A stretch of DNA of 6,606 nt from M55B120 sp964426155 (GTDB lineage Bacteria; Actinomycetota; Humimicrobiia; Humimicrobiales; Humimicrobiaceae). Of this stretch, positions 6,461-6,606 are shown in pieces (the stretch's first letter is position 1; the number at the start of each line of letters is the position of its first letter). Position numbers and translations under genes: made by a program. The notes beneath the pieces are model-generated. The model did no database searches and was not told the origin of the DNA. It saw only the letters and a list, made by a program, of their open reading frames with translations. The stretch lies in assembly GCA_964426155.1 (NCBI GenBank), contig CAYROY010000038.1, positions 1-6,606 of the forward strand, given 5' to 3'.

Positions 6461-6478
6461 AATATAATTAATTATATT
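6461..6478. promoter_or_regulatory. Perfect 18-bp palindrome at the ferritin-like gene promoter
   Basis: AATATAATTAATTATATT is identical on both strands. It covers the candidate -10 box of the ferritin-like gene, where a bound repressor would block transcription. The core ATAATTAATTAT resembles Fur/PerR-type boxes (such as TTATAATNATTATAA) but has a two-base rather than one-base centre. Iron or peroxide control would suit the gene, but this is inference from AT-only sequence. Confidence 0.35.
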
Positions 6479-6499
6479 ATTTAAATTAATTATTTTAAA
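6471..6499 (-). promoter_or_regulatory. Candidate promoter of the ferritin-like gene
   Basis: On the minus strand there is a -35 TTTAAA (6499-6494, 4 of 6 matches), a 17-base spacer and a perfect -10 TATAAT (6476-6471). A start near 6464 gives a leader of about 40 bases that includes the strong GGAGG site. The region consists almost wholly of A and T, so other placements are possible. Confidence 0.45.
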
Positions 6500-6530
6500 C
6501 AAATTGAAGCAATTAAAACAAATAATCTGG

Positions 6531-6606
6531 TCGGGATGGGGGGATTTGTTCTTACGTCTCGCTTTGCTCGCTGCAGAGACGCGGACTCCTTCGCTGGCGC
6601 TTCGTC
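6531..6606. repeat. GC-rich hairpin-forming patch, possible dispersed intergenic repeat
   Basis: The composition changes sharply: 35 of the last 56 bases (6551-6606) are G or C, while the preceding spacer is nearly all A/T. It begins with a G run (GGGATGGGGGG, 6534-6544). CGTCTC (6555-6560) pairs with GAGACG (6576-6581), and TGC (6565-6567) can extend the stem with GCA (6573-6575). The motif TCGCT recurs at 6559-6563, 6568-6572 and 6591-6595. This looks like the REP-like intergenic repeats of many bacterial genomes. No tRNA, rRNA or protein domain is recognised, and it reaches the window edge, so it may be incomplete. Confidence 0.4.

Noticed and set aside
6497..6606. Minus-strand reading frames open through the right edge that could encode the end of a protein
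   Set aside because: More than one frame is open across the GC-rich patch, the translations are low-complexity (Ala/Arg/Ser) and run into AT spacer, which is better explained by a non-coding repeat.

Overview
The window comes from an AT-rich bacterium. It carries a type IVc (Tad) pilus assembly operon, a small TPR gene divergent from it, a DUF192 gene, a sugar kinase of the FGGY family and a small ferritin-like gene of the encapsulated-ferritin (EncFtn) type. No RNA gene, CRISPR array or insertion sequence was recognised. The Tad genes seen here resemble the compact sets of Actinobacteria, Firmicutes and Chloroflexi, and no secretin gene lies among them. The pairing of Tad genes with this DUF192 subtype, together with the AT-rich codon use, would fit a deep-branching, low-GC, probably anaerobic lineage, perhaps an actinobacterial one. 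That placement is inference, and nothing in the window fixes the taxon.

Layout. Positions 1-3544 (minus strand) hold the Tad operon in transcription order: a short CpaB/RcpC-like protein (2933-3544), a TadZ/CpaE-like MinD ATPase (2123-2884), the TadA/CpaF motor ATPase (927-2126, overlapping tadZ by ATGA), a TadB-like platform protein (128-835) and the first 37 codons of a probable TadC (1-112, cut by the window edge). A candidate promoter lies just upstream (3575-3603). A second promoter (3620-3647) faces the other way and drives the TPR gene (3675-4034, plus strand). The TPR gene converges with the DUF192 gene (4043-4393, minus). Then come the FGGY kinase (4471-5976, minus) and the ferritin-like gene (6139-6423, minus). 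Each of these last two has a strong ribosome binding site and its own upstream spacer.

How they work together. TadA would power a membrane platform made of TadB and TadC. TadZ would place the machine in the cell, and the CpaB-like protein would sit on the outer face of the membrane. The pilin, prepilin peptidase and pseudopilins are not in the window and are expected beyond position 1. The kinase and the ferritin-like gene look functionally separate from the pilus: one for carbohydrate entry into metabolism, the other for iron oxidation or storage.

The points most worth a second look are three. The EncFtn-type protein has no encapsulin shell gene beside it and no visible cargo-targeting tail. 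A perfect 18-bp palindrome overlaps the -10 box of its promoter. A GC-rich, hairpin-forming patch at the right edge is very unlike the rest of the window and may be a dispersed repeat. I did not find a clearly new system here.
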